This document shows, one piece after another, positions 62,501 to 64,000 of a DNA stretch of 64,000 nucleotides. Position 1 is the stretch's first letter, and every line of letters starts with the position of its first letter. Under the pieces are notes generated by a model, which ran no database searches, was not told the DNA's origin, and was given only the letters and a program-made list of their open reading frames with translations. The stretch is from Breznakiella homolactica (GTDB lineage: Bacteria > Spirochaetota > Spirochaetia > Treponematales > Breznakiellaceae). The stretch is from positions 3,596,001 to 3,660,000 of the forward strand of contig NZ_CP067089.2 of NCBI RefSeq assembly GCF_016616095.2, written 5' to 3'. A program made the position numbers and the translations under genes.

Positions 62501-62713
62501 GTTTTCCGTTCCGTTGAAGATAACGTCTTCCATCTTCTCGGCCCGGAGGGACTTGGACGCCTGTTCGCCGAGTACCCACTTGATGGCGTCCACCACGTTT
62601 GATTTTCCGCAGCCGTTGGGGCCCAGGAGGGCGGTAATCCCATCGGCGAATTCGACCCGGGTACGGTCGGCAAAGGACTTGAATCCGAATATATCAAGGC
62701 TCTTTAAGAACAA
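59582..62713 (-). CDS. smc: Chromosome segregation protein SMC, no recognisable hinge
   Basis: A 1043-residue ATPase. The TTG at 62713 is chosen because GGAG lies 6 nt upstream and it begins FLKSLDIFGFKSFADRT, the standard SMC start. Walker A is LLGPNGCGKSNVVDAIKWVL. The C-terminal head has LSGGEKSMTAVALLFATY and CLLDEIDAALDEQNV. Two coiled coils (about 170-405 and 520-850) are joined by roughly 110 residues with no sign of the usual globular hinge. An acidic Glu/Pro-rich tail of about 100 residues follows the head. It compacts and helps segregate the chromosome, probably with ScpA and ScpB, which are not in this window. Confidence 0.9.
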   Translation of the reverse strand: MFLKSLDIFGFKSFADRTRVEFADGITALLGPNGCGKSNVVDAIKWVLGEQASKSLRAEKMEDVIFNGTENRKPLNVAEVTLTLANETGLLPIDMPEIQIKRRLYRSGESEYYINSTPSRLKEVRELFWDTGVGKAAYSVMEQGKIDQVLSSKPDERRYLFEEAAGITRYKVKGAEAERKLAKTEENMRQVEGILGEVKRSYDTLRVQAEKTLKYRAFRDEIFEFELDIQLLRLKQFRYERDRRNGDLETRTKERDRIRAEMDAINKSLEENMDAVNSLEEKLVEYQKNIYGLAVEKNAKEKEVKLLAEQRNETKAKIQQDEGRERAVQIKIEELIDDAEEQDGVVRDLQKKVEDISSNIASFEENIQLASSRIGENDSAVRKAEEDIHRAEQERVSLERELESITDDIVAALDAGLKEAGYSASERRSIEAELNESLGLLKTLLSGRETLIRDLAAAAERAAEGGKLPAPAELKRIADSLAQALSDAAAQSGKASELFESYRKSTPSFIDEFLAPEGIITKKRALDAKIRETRERAAERRNRIAELRQDTENLNIKITEYRATLEELRVSRVRMATQAQSAEEQAKLIRRELAGQENLLKTVQDELFLNRKRFDEIAERIGDAESDIADIERKGIQLTAELEKLEKDIALRNGDVAGKQETIKQRIQELAKVQESLEKIHLDLVQSETEIRNIQDNFRETHSRDLMEFEERIFTITVPAQELREKLSAARSGLRELGSVNLMAPEEFAETKERYDFLSSQLEDLAKARDDLERITAEIRAESSDLFLSTYNKIKKNFHNMFRRLFGGGRAELRLSDPNHVLESGIEIYAQPPGKKLENITLLSGGEKSMTAVALLFATYMVKPSPFCLLDEIDAALDEQNVLRFVQLLREFGSTSQFIVITHNKRTVTGAGTLLGVTMEESGVTKVISVRLENDEHGAPAESIPDPEPFEEEEVEPEEGRELPIGIDDPALVSEAELRPIRSGGSKAKEHPEPAAEEAPPGQQDFPAEDTGAEQHEPETPGVPAERTDPETGDTAPEESRQE

Positions 62714-62910
62714 AGGCTTTCTCCGTTTATGACTTTTCCAGAAATTCGCATCTTTTTTTAAATAATACACAGCCGGACTGTATATTCCTTATATAAAAAT
62801 AGCAGAAAAGAGCCCGTGGGTAAATGCTATACGTGCGTATACTCTACCATTGCCGGAGGCCGGGGTCAAGAAAGGGGGTGAATTGTAGTGAATTTTGCGG
62901 AAATTGGGGA

Positions 62911-64000
62911 TTATTCCCGCGCCGGAAGGGGTATTGCCTGTCCGGACTGGATACCCTTTTGGCTGTTTAAACCCCGGGGATCCACGGGATACCGGAACGG
63001 GATACTGTAGGCGGAACGGGCCGTCCGGGCGGCGTCTCCGTGCCCGGTGAGATACCCGGTCCCGTAGGAACCGGTGTCGATTTCAGCGGTGCCATTATGG
63101 TGGATATAGGCCTGGCTGTTTTTATTGAAGGTGAGCAGCCGGTCTCCGGTATAGGCTCCGGTACCGGATATGGTTCCGGTTTTGGTAATCCCCGCGTAGG
63201 CAATGGATGAATCCGTCCCCGGCGGGGTAAAGGAGCCTCCGGCGGGTATACCGCTGAATACCCCTTCACCGGGGGCCAGGAGAATGCTGGCAGCGGATAC
63301 GGCAGCCGTCCTTGTCTGTATTTCACCGTTGTATCCCAGGGTGCCGGAGGACGCGTTGACGTAATTGGCCAGGAGCCATTGCCGGATCAGCGCGGTCCAT
63401 GAGCTGAATTCCGCGTTGATCTGGGTGCCGGCCGCCTGGGTTACCGCCTGGTAGTCGTAATACGGAGAGTATACTATATCCTTGTATATCCCGGTTCCTT
63501 TGCTGGAATGGATCCTGAGCCATTGGAAAAAAAGATACGCCGTGGCGTACTCATCCAATACCGAATCATCCTCCTGCCACACGAAAAAGTTGTTTCCCTT
63601 CGCGATGGTCCCCATGGGATCGGCGTTGAAATAGGATACCCGTGATGTCTGGCTGCCTCCGTATATGTATTCCGCGGCGGTGGAAAGGCCTTCATTGATC
63701 CAGGTGTCCTGGGGATAAAAATACAATCCGTTTTTCCGTGTGGTTAAACTCACCGAGTAATTGATCAGGTGCTGGAATTCGTGGGCGATGGTTGAATAAA
63801 ATTCACTGTCCCCGGGGGTGCCGGGGTTTACATCCAGGTACAGCAGTTCCCCCAGGTTGGAATAGGCGTGGTTTTGGAACAGGTCGTCAGGGTCAAAGTA
63901 CCCCGCAATATAGCCGCCCCCTGCCGTCCTGCTGTACCCGTCTCTGATATCCAGAAGCAGGAGGATTATCTGGTTGTTACCGTTAATACCGATAGGGCTA
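62911..64000 (-). CDS. Secreted M30-like zinc metalloprotease, truncated by the window
   Basis: The frame stays open to the end of the window, so the N-terminus is missing. The visible part has the zinc motif HEFQH in STIAHEFQHLINYS, a downstream candidate glutamate in TWINEGLSTAAEYIYGG, and a C-terminal beta-rich domain. This order fits hyicolysin-type (M30) peptidases, which are extracellular. It ends at a TAA at 62911, about 200 nt from smc, which is transcribed in the same direction. Substrate and total length are unknown. Confidence 0.8.
   Translation of the reverse strand, partial: SPIGINGNNQIILLLLDIRDGYSRTAGGGYIAGYFDPDDLFQNHAYSNLGELLYLDVNPGTPGDSEFYSTIAHEFQHLINYSVSLTTRKNGLYFYPQDTWINEGLSTAAEYIYGGSQTSRVSYFNADPMGTIAKGNNFFVWQEDDSVLDEYATAYLFFQWLRIHSSKGTGIYKDIVYSPYYDYQAVTQAAGTQINAEFSSWTALIRQWLLANYVNASSGTLGYNGEIQTRTAAVSAASILLAPGEGVFSGIPAGGSFTPPGTDSSIAYAGITKTGTISGTGAYTGDRLLTFNKNSQAYIHHNGTAEIDTGSYGTGYLTGHGDAARTARSAYSIPFRYPVDPRGLNSQKGIQSGQAIPLPARE

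Noticed and set aside
1..64000. tRNA genes, rRNA genes, CRISPR arrays, integrases or transposases
   Set aside because: I looked in the intergenic regions for T-loop sequences, regular short repeats and recombinase motifs and found none. A dedicated scan would be needed to exclude a missed tRNA.

Overview
The window looks like chromosome from a GC-rich, treponeme-like spirochaete. This is inferred from gene content, not from a marker gene: many lipoproteins with short lipoboxes, an SMC protein with no recognisable hinge, a flotillin-like FloA, a DUF3842 protein, an M30-type metalloprotease and large extracytoplasmic proteins of unknown function. Most genes are GC-rich housekeeping or envelope genes. 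One clearly AT-rich stretch (about 50.9-54.9 kb) stands out as probably acquired. I saw no rRNA, tRNA, CRISPR array, transposase or integrase gene.

Layout. 0-0.7 kb: end of an unidentified gene, a terminator and a small membrane protein. 0.7-6.2 kb (minus): a tightly overlapped operon ubiD-ubiA-ubiX plus a nitrate/taurine-type ABC importer, read here as a possible quinone-precursor salvage unit. 6.5-9.5 kb: a PNPOx-fold flavoprotein, a DUF2314 lipoprotein and a long-chain acyl-CoA ligase behind a near-consensus promoter. 9.66-9.82 kb (minus): a putative small RNA whose terminator loop copies the 16S rRNA anti-Shine-Dalgarno sequence. 10.1-15.6 kb: a complete five-gene peptide ABC importer with a hairpin between the binding protein and the permeases. 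15.9-22.3 kb (minus): LysM protein with an Hsp70-like domain, lytic transglycosylase, FtsK and a small membrane protein. 22.3-27.1 kb: hairpin repeats, a TPR/Mrr-like protein and a ZnuABC-type metal importer. 27.1-32.2 kb: DUF3842, RmuC, then NfeD-FloA plus a third protein. 32.2-37.4 kb: extracytoplasmic AMMECR1-, MEMO- and DUF3160-type lipoproteins. 37.5-42.4 kb (minus): an alkylation-repair operon (Ada-AlkA fusion, Ogt, HD protein), a PEP-mutase remnant, an RsgA-RNHCP fusion with a palindromic operator and a small CD3324-type regulator. 42.8-44.6 kb: a TetR regulator with two palindromic operators and two target genes. 44.8-50.8 kb: purB-guaB-purA-guaA, the two branches from IMP to AMP and GMP. 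50.9-54.9 kb: the AT-rich island. 55.0-64 kb: a broken GNAT gene, an EndoQ-UvrD fusion, a YhhN protein, SMC and a truncated M30-like protease.

Two features cut across the window. First, a dispersed repeat with the motif CCATGCTTCTGTG occurs at least six times, and in one place it flanks a perfect 20-bp hairpin. A related hairpin 4.5 kb away has compensatory base changes in its stem. Second, at least six genes (ubiD, the TPR protein, rmuC, nfeD, purB, endoQ-uvrD) have a -10 box 5-7 nt before the start codon and no Shine-Dalgarno sequence, which predicts leaderless mRNAs.
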